Shown here: positions 31,557 to 40,115 of the stretch, in pieces
How the letters are laid out: every line of letters starts with the position of its first letter
Numbering within the stretch: position 1 is the stretch's first letter
From: Lacrimispora sp. 210928-DFI.3.58
GTDB taxonomy: Bacteria > Bacillota > Clostridia > Lachnospirales > Lachnospiraceae
Assembly (NCBI RefSeq): GCF_020554865.1
Contig: NZ_JAJCIC010000016.1
Coordinates: 1 to 64,000, forward strand
Direction of reading: 5' to 3'
DNA: 64,000 bases
Notes under the pieces: model-generated
Seen by the model: the letters and a program-made list of their open reading frames with translations, nothing else
What the model was told of the DNA's origin: nothing
Databases searched by the model: none
Translations under genes and position numbers: made by a program

Positions 31557-32033
31557 TTACCTCCTTGAAAGGGACTTAACGTCCTCGATGATCTGTCCGA
31601 TCAGGTACAATGTTGAAGTTCCTCCGCACACCGGAATACAAAGCCATGTAGGCCCTCTCTTTAGATCCGGCAGGCTTACCCAGCGGTAGTTCCAGAACTG
31701 CTTTGTGATCTTGCAGCCATAGTAGAGCATCAGGACTGCAAATACCAGCATAACAATGGAAATACCGACGGAAAGCATCCGTTTCACTTTTTCATTCTTC
31801 AACATATCGCTCACTGAGGTAAACGCAAAGTGGCGTTTTTCATACACCATGGCTCCTGCGCCCATAAATGCGGCCCATATAAAGGAGTACATGGAAACAT
31901 CCTCTGTCCAGATAGCGGCAACTCCTACATAACGGCAGCCCATCTGAATTACAACACTGCATAAAAATATGGTCAAAAACACTCCGCCTGCTGCGATCTG
32001 CAGCTTCTGAAGATAACCCAGCACTTTATTCAT
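31557..32033 (-). CDS. dctQ: TRAP transporter small permease (DctQ)
   Basis: A 158-residue four-helix membrane protein of the DctQ family; the characteristic Trp/Glu segment (AAIWTEDVSMYSFIWAAFMGAGAMVYEKRHF) between helices 2 and 3 is present. It docks the binding protein to DctM. Lies between dctP (18-base gap) and dctM (4-base gap). Confidence 0.88.
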   Translation of the reverse strand: MNKVLGYLQKLQIAAGGVFLTIFLCSVVIQMGCRYVGVAAIWTEDVSMYSFIWAAFMGAGAMVYEKRHFAFTSVSDMLKNEKVKRMLSVGISIVMLVFAVLMLYYGCKITKQFWNYRWVSLPDLKRGPTWLCIPVCGGTSTLYLIGQIIEDVKSLSRR

Positions 32034-32051
32034 TGCTAAACCCTCCTGATC

Positions 32052-33113
32052 TTACTGCGCATTTTCCTGCTTCAGCTTCTCACCCTCTGAACGGATGATG
32101 TCCAGATAGTTTTCCATATTGTTTTCCGCCGCAAAACGGTCCTGTATCGGAACTGCGATCGCCTTAAATGCATCCACATTTACATCCTCAAAGTTTGTCA
32201 CAATGGCTCCGTCTGCAATGACCTTTTCCTTTGACTCGTCAAACATATCATATGTCACCTGGCGGTTTTCCTCCGTGGCAATGCGGCAGGCCTCGTCAAA
32301 CCAGCCCCGCTGCTCCTCTGTCAGAGCATTGTAGAATTGTCCCGTTGTGAGGAAAAGCCTGGTGGTATAATCGTGGTGTGTCTCACTTATGTATTTGCCG
32401 TTATCTGTCTTGTGGTGCTCCTTTAAGCGGAAGCTGGTGTAGTCGTTCTCAGCAGAATCAACTACGCCCTGGCTCAATGCCTGGTACAGCTCACCCCATG
32501 CAACAGAGGTCGGGATCGCGCCGCAGGTCTTCCAGAATTCCTGTACAACAGGTGTACTCTGTGTACGGATCGTCATTCCCTTTAAGTCCTCAGGTGAGAC
32601 CACCGGCTTTTTTCCGTAATAATCACGGACAGAGGCCGTCCAGTAGCCCATGATGCGGAAACGGTCATCTGTCTTCTCTGCCAGCAGCTTGCTCATATCC
32701 TGGCCAAACTGCCCGTCCACACAGGCCTCCCAGTGGTCAAAGCTGTCAAACAGGTACAGAAGGGAGAACATGTCGATCTCCTTTACGCCTAACAGTGTCA
32801 TAAAGCCTGGGGATGCTACGGTCAGATGTACAGCTCCCATCTCCAGCTTTTCCACCAGCTCGGATTCATTTTCACCTAAGGTACCGTGATGAAGAGTGGC
32901 TGTCGCCCTTCCGCCTGATACCTCCTCCAGCGCTTCCTTAAAACGGATCGCTGCCTTTGTATATGGGTTCTCCATGGATGTCTGATTATGTGCCACAATG
33001 ATATTTAACTCTGGCTTTGGCGCCCCATCGGAGGATGTCTCCTGGGCGGAACATCCTGCAAGCATGACAGCCGTCATGACAGCTGCAAGGATCATTGATA
33101 ATTTCCGTTTCAT
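32052..33113 (-). CDS. dctP: TRAP transporter substrate-binding lipoprotein (DctP)
   Basis: A 353-residue DctP-family binding protein with a lipoprotein signal (MKRKLSMILAAVMTAVMLAGC). The carboxylate-binding Arg is expected in GMTIRTQSTPVVQEFWKTCGAIPTS, near residue 190. I start at the ATG nine bases after GGGAG; a long in-frame extension upstream passes through a hairpin and is not protein-like. It binds a sugar acid or dicarboxylate. Together with dctQ and dctM it matches E. coli YiaO-YiaM-YiaN for 2,3-diketo-L-gulonate by context. Confidence 0.88.
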   Translation of the reverse strand: MKRKLSMILAAVMTAVMLAGCSAQETSSDGAPKPELNIIVAHNQTSMENPYTKAAIRFKEALEEVSGGRATATLHHGTLGENESELVEKLEMGAVHLTVASPGFMTLLGVKEIDMFSLLYLFDSFDHWEACVDGQFGQDMSKLLAEKTDDRFRIMGYWTASVRDYYGKKPVVSPEDLKGMTIRTQSTPVVQEFWKTCGAIPTSVAWGELYQALSQGVVDSAENDYTSFRLKEHHKTDNGKYISETHHDYTTRLFLTTGQFYNALTEEQRGWFDEACRIATEENRQVTYDMFDESKEKVIADGAIVTNFEDVNVDAFKAIAVPIQDRFAAENNMENYLDIIRSEGEKLKQENAQ

Positions 33114-33242
33114 AGCTCTAAACTCCCTCTTTTTTGTTTTTGCCTGGTTTCTCCTGACCGCTTTTTCTTTTATCTCTCCCGGCAGCCGCAGGCCACGGGT
33201 TCCGGTTTTTGCTGAATTCAAGCTGATTTTTGGCATAAAAGT

Positions 33243-33272
33243 GGCCGGGCTCATTTTTTTCTTTGCCCGGCC
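33243..33272 (-). terminator. Hairpin between yiaK and dctP, possible attenuator
   Basis: GGCCGGGC/GCCCGGCC stem with a 14-base loop followed on the minus strand by CACTTTTATG. It may act as a partial terminator or mRNA end-protecting element between the enzyme and transporter genes. Confidence 0.5.
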
Positions 33273-33291
33273 CTTTTCGTGCCGTAAAGAT

Positions 33292-34296
33292 TTACATTGC
33301 AAGAACCTGATTCCACTTCTCCTCGATCACAGGGATACCGTTTGCCAGATTGTCCTGGATCGCTCTTGCCTCAGGCTCGCCCGGATACAAGATATCCTTG
33401 CCCTCCTCCACAGGAATGGAGGATTTTACATCAGCAATGATCTTGTCAACGATCTCATCCGTAAGCTCCGGTGTGTTTGCCTTAGAAGGATCGATGGCGA
33501 TCATGATCTGAGTCAGTCCAACCTCGTCTCCGAAGGTTCCGATGGTCTGTACAGAGTTTCCGTTGGAAAGAACTGTGCCGATCATATCAAGCGCGATGGA
33601 GATGCCGCTGCCCTTCCAGTAACCCATTGGGAGAACTCTCCAGGTCTTCTCGATCTCAGCCGGATCCGTTGTCAGGTTGCCCTTTGTGTCATAGCCGCCG
33701 GGAACAGGAAGCTGGATCCCCTTTAACTTGCAGTCCTCAAGCTTTCCGTAGGAGAACTGGGCCACGGCACAGTCGATGACCACATGCTGCCCGTTGCTCC
33801 TCGGCACAGCAAAGATCAATGGGTTATTGCCGATCTTTCTGTCCTTGCCGCCCCATGCCGGCATGTTTGGCATGGTGTTGGACCAGCAGATACCGATGCA
33901 GCCGTTGTCTGCTGCCTGGAAGCCATAGCTGCCGCCTCTCATCCAGTGGTTGTTATTGCCCAGGGCAACAATGCCGATGCCGTACTGCTTTGCCAGCTCA
34001 CAGGCTCTGTCCATAGCCAGCTTTGCATTTAAGGGGCCGAAGCCTCTGTGGCCGTTCCAGCGTTCAAATGCGCCCAGCTGTAATTCGCACTCAGCCACGA
34101 TATCCGGATCGATCTCTCCCTTTTCCAGATATTCAACCACTCTGGGGAAGCGGTTTAAACCGTGGGAGTAAACGCCTGACAGGCTGTTCTGTGCAAAAAT
34201 AGTAGCTGCAGCCTCTGCTCTGTCCTCCTTGAAGCCCTTCTTTATCAGTACTCTCTTGAACTCGTTTAACATTGTCTCGTAGGGAACTCTCATCAT
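33292..34296 (-). CDS. yiaK: YiaK-like 2,3-diketo-L-gulonate reductase (Ldh2 family)
   Basis: A 334-residue member of the malate/L-sulfolactate (Ldh2) oxidoreductase family. Long stretches match my memory of E. coli YiaK: SGVYSHGLNRFPR (catalytic His), NNNHWMRGGSYGFQAADNGCIGICW and LPMGYWKGSGISIALDM. YiaK uses NADH to reduce 2,3-diketo-L-gulonate to 3-keto-L-gulonate. With a yiaL homologue and TRAP genes in the same operon, a role in uptake and reduction of an ascorbate-derived or similar keto-acid is supported. The later yia genes (kinase, decarboxylase, epimerase) are not here. Confidence 0.87.
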   Translation of the reverse strand: MMRVPYETMLNEFKRVLIKKGFKEDRAEAAATIFAQNSLSGVYSHGLNRFPRVVEYLEKGEIDPDIVAECELQLGAFERWNGHRGFGPLNAKLAMDRACELAKQYGIGIVALGNNNHWMRGGSYGFQAADNGCIGICWSNTMPNMPAWGGKDRKIGNNPLIFAVPRSNGQHVVIDCAVAQFSYGKLEDCKLKGIQLPVPGGYDTKGNLTTDPAEIEKTWRVLPMGYWKGSGISIALDMIGTVLSNGNSVQTIGTFGDEVGLTQIMIAIDPSKANTPELTDEIVDKIIADVKSSIPVEEGKDILYPGEPEARAIQDNLANGIPVIEEKWNQVLAM

Positions 34297-34393
34297 TTTT
34301 ATTTCCTCCTGGTTTTCATTGATTTTATGGGTTTACTGTTTGATCTGCTGGTTGCTTTTCCGAAATACATGTTGGCTCTCGTGCTTTTTATTT

Positions 34394-34405
34394 GCAATCG
34401 ATTGC
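34394..34405. promoter_or_regulatory. LacI operator GCAATCGATTGC between yiaL and yiaK
   Basis: Perfect 12-base palindrome, one of four related sites in this region. It lies in the 168-base gap between yiaL and yiaK, suggesting an internal operator. Confidence 0.6.
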
Positions 34406-34464
34406 CATTTTGTTTTAAATTTATGAGCCTGCAACTGCACGCTCTCGCTTCCGATACCTGCTTC

Positions 34465-34950
<486 letters not shown>

Positions 34951-35028
34951 TCACTCCCCCTTTTGAATGTGCTTTGTTGCCGTTTCATTTCTCTGAGTTT
35001 TTCTGTTCTGCCGCTTTGTTTTTGTTTT

Positions 35029-35040
35029 GCAATCGATTGC
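35029..35040. promoter_or_regulatory. Main LacI operator of the yiaLK-TRAP operon
   Basis: Perfect GCAATCGATTGC palindrome immediately downstream of the predicted transcription start of yiaL. Confidence 0.75.
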
Positions 35041-35053
35041 TTTCTGTGATTTA

Positions 35054-35082
35054 ATAATAGCACAGTGACTCAAATTTAGCAA
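35054..35082 (-). promoter_or_regulatory. Promoter of the yiaLK-TRAP operon
   Basis: Minus strand TTGCTA (35082-35077) and TATTAT (35059-35054), 17-base spacer; start near 35047, just before the operator. Confidence 0.65.
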
Positions 35083-35202
35083 GTCTTATTTTATTGTCAT
35101 TTTCTATATATTTTTAATTCACTTTTTGTGCGCTTTTACTAATTTATGCGATTTCGGCAAGTCATCTCCTGCTTTTTATTTCTCTTTTTGACGATTATTT
35201 TT

Positions 35203-35214
35203 GCAATCGATATA
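35203..35214. promoter_or_regulatory. Partial LacI operator copy
   Basis: GCAATCGATATA shares the left half and centre with the two perfect sites. It is 174 bases from the main operator, allowing looping. Confidence 0.4.
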
Positions 35215-35226
35215 ATTATGGGCTGC

Positions 35227-35264
35227 AAAAAGGCAGGCCAGCCTCCTCAAAGACTTGACCTGCC
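35227..35264 (-). terminator. Terminator of the LacI-family gene
   Basis: Minus strand GGCAGGTCA/TGGCCTGCC hairpin followed by TTTTT. Confidence 0.75.
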
Positions 35265-35282
35265 CTATGCTGATTCTTAATC

Positions 35283-36272
35283 TTATGTGCTCTCTCTCTC
35301 TACAATATTGGAAAACAGCATGATCTTATCCGGGTTCTCCCGCCCCTCCAGGCTGTCAAGGAGAATCCTGGCAGCCTCCAGACTCATTTCCACCAGCTTA
35401 TTGTTAAGGGAGGTGAGCTTTGGATAGCAGATGTCGCAATATTTGGAATTATCCACACCGATGACAGCCACCTGCTTTGGAACCTTGATCCTCTTGTCCG
35501 TCAAAGCCCGGATCGCACTGACAGCTGACAGATCCTCGCCAAAGATCAGCCCCTCCACATCCGGGTGCTCCTCCAGTATCTGCTCCGTTATCCGATAGCC
35601 GTCCTCCAGTGTTGTTGGACAATCATAAAGCCACATGTCCTCCCTGTTCCATCCCAGATCCATCATGCCGCTTATAAAGCCCTTCTGCTTTGAAAGGTTG
35701 CTGGGAGTCTGGTTTGGAAGGATAAAGGCCAGCTTTTTATGGCCTCTTTCCGCCATCAGCTTTACACAGTTCTCCACTCCGTCGCGCTCATCTACCAGAA
35801 CGCCTTTTACATTCGGAAGCTCCACATAGCCATTTGTTATCACCACGGGGATCTTCGACAGGCCTGTCTCTAAAGCCTTCTTCACCGCCTCACACTGGAA
35901 GGTGGAGCCCACCAGGATGATCCCGTCCACCCTGCGCTGCTCCAGCACCTTGATGGCCTGCACCTTCTTGTCATCCGTGAGTCCTGTATTTAAGATCAGG
36001 CTGCAATAGCCATGCTTTCCCATTTCCTCCTCTATATAGTAGGCAATGTCCACATGATGGGCATATCGTATATCCGCGATCAGGATCCCGATCATCCTGC
36101 TCGCCTTCATCACCAGCCCCCTGGCCGTCTCATTAGGGCTGTAGTCATGCTGCTCCAGCAGAGCCAGCACCTGCCTTCTGGTCTCCTCCTTGATCCCCGG
36201 CTTGTTATTCACTACTCTGGAGACCGTGCTTGCCGAAACGCCTGCAAGCTTTGCAATATCATATATCGTCAT
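35283..36272 (-). CDS. LacI-family regulator of the yiaLK-TRAP operon
   Basis: A 329-residue LacI/GalR regulator: helix-turn-helix MTIYDIAKLAGVSASTVSRVVNN, hinge with ETARGLVMKASRMIG, and the sugar-binding-protein-like core (VIGVDNSKYCDICYPKLTS). It is upstream of the operon on the same strand, with its own promoter and terminator. GCAATCGATTGC-type sites occur right after its own transcription start, after its terminator, and twice in the yiaL-yiaK region. This makes it the obvious local repressor with feedback on itself. Confidence 0.9.
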   Translation of the reverse strand: MTIYDIAKLAGVSASTVSRVVNNKPGIKEETRRQVLALLEQHDYSPNETARGLVMKASRMIGILIADIRYAHHVDIAYYIEEEMGKHGYCSLILNTGLTDDKKVQAIKVLEQRRVDGIILVGSTFQCEAVKKALETGLSKIPVVITNGYVELPNVKGVLVDERDGVENCVKLMAERGHKKLAFILPNQTPSNLSKQKGFISGMMDLGWNREDMWLYDCPTTLEDGYRITEQILEEHPDVEGLIFGEDLSAVSAIRALTDKRIKVPKQVAVIGVDNSKYCDICYPKLTSLNNKLVEMSLEAARILLDSLEGRENPDKIMLFSNIVEREST

Positions 36273-36304
36273 ATATTATCTGCCTTTCCCTGTCCCAATA
36301 TTTT

Positions 36305-36316
36305 GCAATCGATTTC
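36305..36316. promoter_or_regulatory. LacI autoregulatory operator
   Basis: GCAATCGATTTC, one mismatch from the perfect palindrome, 15 bases downstream of the -10 box of the LacI gene. Confidence 0.6.
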
Positions 36317-36330
36317 CAAAAACTATTTTT

Positions 36331-36359
36331 ATTGTACCATGGGAAAATGCTTCCTGCAA
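36331..36359 (-). promoter_or_regulatory. Promoter of the LacI gene
   Basis: Minus strand TTGCAG (36359-36354), 17-base spacer, TACAAT (36336-36331). Confidence 0.7.
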
Positions 36360-36364
36360 GAACT

Positions 36365-36397
36365 TTTTGCAACAAACCCGGAAACCTTGTTGCAAAA
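36365..36397. repeat. Perfect inverted repeat upstream of the LacI promoter
   Basis: TTTTGCAACAA and TTGTTGCAAAA, 11-base arms with an 11-base spacer, directly upstream of the -35 box. Neither strand has a T run, so it is not an evident terminator; a regulator site is possible. Confidence 0.6.
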
Positions 36398-36457
36398 GAA
36401 ACCAAAATCCAGAACAGACCAGGCATCCGGAGCTCATGGCTGCGCTATAAATACGAA

Positions 36458-36484
36458 CAGAGCGCCGGTAAATCCGGCACTCTG
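36458..36484 (-). terminator. Hairpin after the alcohol dehydrogenase gene
   Basis: CAGAG(T)GCCGG/CCGGC(G)CTCTG stem seven bases after the stop codon on the minus strand; the following U tract is weak. Confidence 0.5.
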
Positions 36485-36491
36485 AAAAAAA

Positions 36492-37607
36492 TCAATAAAG
36501 CTCCTTGTAGATTTTCAGCACCCGCGCCTCATCCAGCGGAACAAAGTTATTCCCCATAAGGCGGCCCTGGGCTTCCATGACGCTCTTTGTGAATTCAGTT
36601 AGATCAGCTTCTGTAACGCCGTATTCATGGAGAGGTTTTTTGGGAAGGATCTGGTTCAGGAGATCCTCCATACGGTCATAGGCCTCCTCTGCAGAACAGC
36701 CCAGAAGGTCTGCCAGATAATCATTTAAAACTGCAATTTCACCGTCCTGCCGTATCTCCATGTAGTTTTTCAAAACACCGGTAAACATGGCGTAATTGCT
36801 TTCTCCGTGAGGAACATGGTATTTTCCGCCCAGGGGATAGCTCATAGCATGGACTGCGGCGCAGCCTGCGGTGCCAAAGGCAAAGCCTGCATAGTTGGAC
36901 GCAGTTAAAAAGTCCTTAAGCAGTGGGATACGCGCTTTTCGGCCCTCCCTGACGATCGCCTGATAGCCGCGGATGATCATCTCAATCGCCTTGTATCCGA
37001 AAAGCTTTGTGTAGGATGTAGCCTTAGGAGAAAGGCTGGATTCTACTGCGTGGACCAGAGCGTCGATGGAGCTGGTTGCAAATACGCCAAAGGGAAGCTT
37101 TTCCAAAAGCTGCGGGATCAGCACGGCTGTGTCCGCATACATGGCCGGTCCTACCAGTCCCATTTTGGTGCCGAGGCGGGTGCGGTTTAAGATGGAGATA
37201 TTGGTAACCTCGCTGCCAGTGCCGCAGGTAGTTGGAAGGATGATCAGCTCCCTGCGTTTCGGCAGATTTGGAGCCATATCATAAAGGGCATCAATGCTTT
37301 CGTCTCCTGCCACGGCCAGAACCTTCGCAATATCGATAACCGTTCCGCCGCCGATGGCAATGATCCTCCTGCAGTCCGTCTTCGCCACATCGTGCATAAT
37401 AGCTTCTGTCATAATGTCGGTGGGTTCTCCCATTCCGTAGGCTTCCTGATACCGCACCATACAGTCTAAGTTCATAGAGCCAAAATAGGGCTGGTAAATA
37501 TATTCATTTGTCAGGACCAGATCTGTTTTACAGAGCTGGAATTCATTTACAAATTCCTGACAGGTATCAAAGCTGTAGAGCTCCGGCTTCCATATGATTT
37601 CTTTCAT
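36492..37607 (-). CDS. 4hbD: Iron-containing alcohol dehydrogenase, 4-hydroxybutyrate dehydrogenase-like
   Basis: A 371-residue group III iron-dependent alcohol dehydrogenase. NAD-binding GGGTVIDIAK and TTCGTGSEVTN are present; metal ligands are Asp and His of SSIDALVHAVE and the two His of AAVHAMSYPLGGKYHVPHGE. Overall it reads like clostridial 4-hydroxybutyrate dehydrogenase (371 residues in C. kluyveri as I recall), including the ending of KIYKELY type. It reduces succinate semialdehyde or a similar semialdehyde. I chose the ATG in front of KEIIWKPELYSFDT. The operon partners are a permease and a URO-D-family protein, so the real substrate may differ. Confidence 0.83.
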   Translation of the reverse strand: MKEIIWKPELYSFDTCQEFVNEFQLCKTDLVLTNEYIYQPYFGSMNLDCMVRYQEAYGMGEPTDIMTEAIMHDVAKTDCRRIIAIGGGTVIDIAKVLAVAGDESIDALYDMAPNLPKRRELIILPTTCGTGSEVTNISILNRTRLGTKMGLVGPAMYADTAVLIPQLLEKLPFGVFATSSIDALVHAVESSLSPKATSYTKLFGYKAIEMIIRGYQAIVREGRKARIPLLKDFLTASNYAGFAFGTAGCAAVHAMSYPLGGKYHVPHGESNYAMFTGVLKNYMEIRQDGEIAVLNDYLADLLGCSAEEAYDRMEDLLNQILPKKPLHEYGVTEADLTEFTKSVMEAQGRLMGNNFVPLDEARVLKIYKELY

Positions 37608-37636
37608 GATCCTTATTCCTTTCTGCTGCCGGAAGA

Positions 37637-38821
37637 TCAATTCTTTCCGGCTGCGAGCTTATCTGCCTTATCCTGCTTTATCATACGCGGAATGGAGATA
37701 AAGATCGGGATGATAACGGCAAAGAGTGCAATATTTCCAAGGAGCGTGTAGCCCTTCTTTACGATCACCATCAGTCCTACCTGGGACAGGATCCCGCATG
37801 CTAAGAGGAAGCCCAGGGACAGGATAAAGAATTTTGACTTGTGGGAAAGCTTTTCCGTCTTCCATACGCTGGCCCACCTATTGGAAAAATTGAAGGTAAA
37901 GCTGGGCGCCGTGGAGGCAACTGCGAAAATTACTACGACCCAGTAAACGGCAGTCAGCACACCGGGGAGATAATTCTGGCAGATCATTAAGATCGGTGTT
38001 CCTTTCATTACCTCAGGCATGAATGGGAGAACAATAGCGCCGGTGATCGCAAACAATGCGGTAACAAGCACACCGATCATGACGCCGGAACCAATCGCAT
38101 CCCGGTTGTCCCGGATCTGGTCGGAATAATTGCTTAAGGTAGATCCCCAGGCAGAGGTGTTAAAGCAGTAGGAAAGGAACATCAGGAAATGAGCCTTTAC
38201 CGTCGTTCCTCCCCAGTCCAGCCCCTCCTGGAAGTTGCCGATCCGGCTTACCAGCACATCACCGCGGATCGCAATGACAGCGATCAGGATAGCTGCCAGA
38301 CAGACGATCAGAGAAATCGTCATGATCGAGTTGAATTTCCTGAGGAAGCCTGCGCCGTAAATGGTCAGGACTGCAAAGAGCAGGATTCCCATTGCACTTG
38401 CCACCAGAGTGGGGATTCCCAGAAGGGCGTTCATCAGCTCTGTAAACAGGGCTACGGTAGCTGCTACGTTTACCAGACCCTTCAGCATGGTAAAAATATC
38501 AAAGAATATGGTGACTCCTCCGCGGATAACCGGATTAGCGTCCGGTTTATGTACGCCGTAGAGTGCCAGATAGTACTGATTGTAGTTCTTTACCTTGTAA
38601 ATACGGATAAACACCAGGCTGACCGCGCAGAAAAAGGTCATAAAAGCAAAGAACATCCCCAGCCACACAAGAGACCAGCCTCCGCCCAGGGTTACAATAT
38701 ATGCAGATGCGTATACGCCGGATGCCATATTGGCCCCACAGTAGGTGCCGAACATCAGGGCTCCGATGCCAAACCAGATGGAAAATGTCTTTGCAAGGCT
38801 GCTTTTATTTGAGTTCTCCAT
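37637..38821 (-). CDS. YkvI-type multi-pass membrane transporter
   Basis: A 394-residue membrane protein with about 11 hydrophobic helices, resembling the YkvI family, which has the LeuT-like fold of the APC superfamily. The N-terminal glycine-rich unwound segment (WFGIGALMFGTYCGANMASGVY) would correspond to the substrate site in helix 1. It probably imports an organic cation or amino-acid-like compound using an ion gradient. It lies between the URO-D-family gene and the ADH gene and is presumed to feed them. No substrate is known to me. Confidence 0.65.
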   Translation of the reverse strand: MENSNKSSLAKTFSIWFGIGALMFGTYCGANMASGVYASAYIVTLGGGWSLVWLGMFFAFMTFFCAVSLVFIRIYKVKNYNQYYLALYGVHKPDANPVIRGGVTIFFDIFTMLKGLVNVAATVALFTELMNALLGIPTLVASAMGILLFAVLTIYGAGFLRKFNSIMTISLIVCLAAILIAVIAIRGDVLVSRIGNFQEGLDWGGTTVKAHFLMFLSYCFNTSAWGSTLSNYSDQIRDNRDAIGSGVMIGVLVTALFAITGAIVLPFMPEVMKGTPILMICQNYLPGVLTAVYWVVVIFAVASTAPSFTFNFSNRWASVWKTEKLSHKSKFFILSLGFLLACGILSQVGLMVIVKKGYTLLGNIALFAVIIPIFISIPRMIKQDKADKLAAGKN

Positions 38822-38927
38822 AGTATAATCTCCTTTCTATCATGTCATCCGGCCATACTGCATTTTCAGGAAATGCATATGGCCCGGATGACTTTTCCTA
38901 TTGAATGCACTGTAAGCTTCCGGGATT

Positions 38928-39977
38928 TTAAGATCTTCCCTGGTACTTCATCCTTCTTACGGGCTGGCTGGCGTATTTGACAGCGGCCTGGCGCACCCAC
39001 TCGATACGTGAATCATCAATATCTGCCGGAACCGTACAGTCAGCACCCAGCATAATGCCCACCTGTCCGGCCTCATCAAGGATCTTATAAGCGTATTCCT
39101 CCACCTCTTCCCGGCTGCCCTTGTAAAGAACACCCTTCTGCTCAAAGCCGCCGAAGACAGGCTTTCCTCCAAAGAGCTTTTTGCCCTCGCTCAGGGAAAC
39201 CTTCTCTGTGTGGACAGCCCAGTTATAAGCAGCTGCATCAAAGCCTGTAAACAGGTTTAAGTCATTTCCTTGACCGATAAAGCCGCAGATATGAAGGATA
39301 TTCATGCTGCTGAGCTTGTTGGCATCATCCAGAACAGCCTTTTCATACGGTGAGATATAGGTTCTGTATACTTCCTCCGGGAAAAAGCCGGACTGGTTAT
39401 TCACGCTCAGATAGATTCCATCTACGCCGCCTTCTTTCATAAGCAGGCGGTTCAGCTCTATGATCCCTTCGCTTACAGCCCTGCAGGCTTCTCCCAGAGC
39501 TTCCGGATCTTCCTCAATAAAATGTTTGATCACAGTCTCAGGACCGCCCAGTCCTGGCCTGCGCCCCTCAGGCAGCGCACTGCGCAAAACCAGCGTAGGA
39601 GAAAAGCTGGTGGCATACACCGGAGCATCGGTATCCCCATAAATCTCCCGCACCCGCTTTGTCAATTCCAGAGTCCTCTTCACAAATTTGGAATCCGGGG
39701 AAAGAGGCTCTATTTTTCTTAGGTCAGCGGAGGTTTTTACAAATGAGGCTTCCACGGGCATGAGCATCAGGGAATCATTCATGATCTTCGCTACATCGGG
39801 ATCAAAGAACTGACGGGCAATGCGATGGCCTTCAATATTCTTTTCAAATACCTCATCATTTTCAATGCCCTTTCCAAAATCAGTCCAATCCTCCAGAAAA
39901 TGATGGAAAAAAGCAACAGGGACACGGTCTACAGGCTTATTCCCCAGAAAATTGAGAAATCGTTCACGTTTTGTCAT
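38928..39977 (-). CDS. Uroporphyrinogen decarboxylase-family protein (MtaA/CmuA-like methyltransferase)
   Basis: A 349-residue URO-D-superfamily TIM barrel. It has HxC in NILHICGFIGQG (about 225-229) and a later Cys in MLGADCTVPADID (about 313), the His-Cys-Cys zinc arrangement of methylcobamide:thiol methyltransferases such as MtaA and of CmuA, instead of the heme-type HemE arginines. The likely role is methyl transfer in methylotrophic or demethylase metabolism, but no corrinoid protein is nearby. Ribosome site AAAGGAG. First gene of a three-gene operon divergent from a LysR regulator. Confidence 0.75.
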   Translation of the reverse strand: MTKRERFLNFLGNKPVDRVPVAFFHHFLEDWTDFGKGIENDEVFEKNIEGHRIARQFFDPDVAKIMNDSLMLMPVEASFVKTSADLRKIEPLSPDSKFVKRTLELTKRVREIYGDTDAPVYATSFSPTLVLRSALPEGRRPGLGGPETVIKHFIEEDPEALGEACRAVSEGIIELNRLLMKEGGVDGIYLSVNNQSGFFPEEVYRTYISPYEKAVLDDANKLSSMNILHICGFIGQGNDLNLFTGFDAAAYNWAVHTEKVSLSEGKKLFGGKPVFGGFEQKGVLYKGSREEVEEYAYKILDEAGQVGIMLGADCTVPADIDDSRIEWVRQAAVKYASQPVRRMKYQGRS

Positions 39978-40016
39978 AGCAGGATCTCCTTTGTTTGATA
40001 ATTTATTGACACTTTT

Positions 40017-40045
40017 GTTATAATCATGTTATCATAGAAGCAGAA
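40017..40045 (-). promoter_or_regulatory. Candidate activator-dependent promoter of the URO-D operon
   Basis: Minus strand TTCTGC (40045-40040, weak -35), 17-base spacer, TATAAC (40022-40017). The weak -35 and the adjacent dyad fit LysR activation. Confidence 0.5.
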
Positions 40046-40047
40046 TT

Positions 40048-40071
40048 TTGGATAATATATATAAAATCCAA
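40048..40071. promoter_or_regulatory. Candidate LysR binding dyad
   Basis: TTGGAT and ATCCAA arms separated by 12 AT bases, immediately upstream of the weak -35 box of the URO-D operon and 45 bases before the LysR start. Confidence 0.5.
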
Positions 40072-40115
40072 CCATATAAAAAAAAGCTATAACAGAACAA
40101 TGGAGGGGATCGGCT

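Noticed and set aside
36458..36484. Relation between this hairpin and the CAGAGTG/CACTCTG hairpin at 27-53
   Set aside because: Only the outer arms are alike; inner sequences differ and both can be explained as terminator-type stems.
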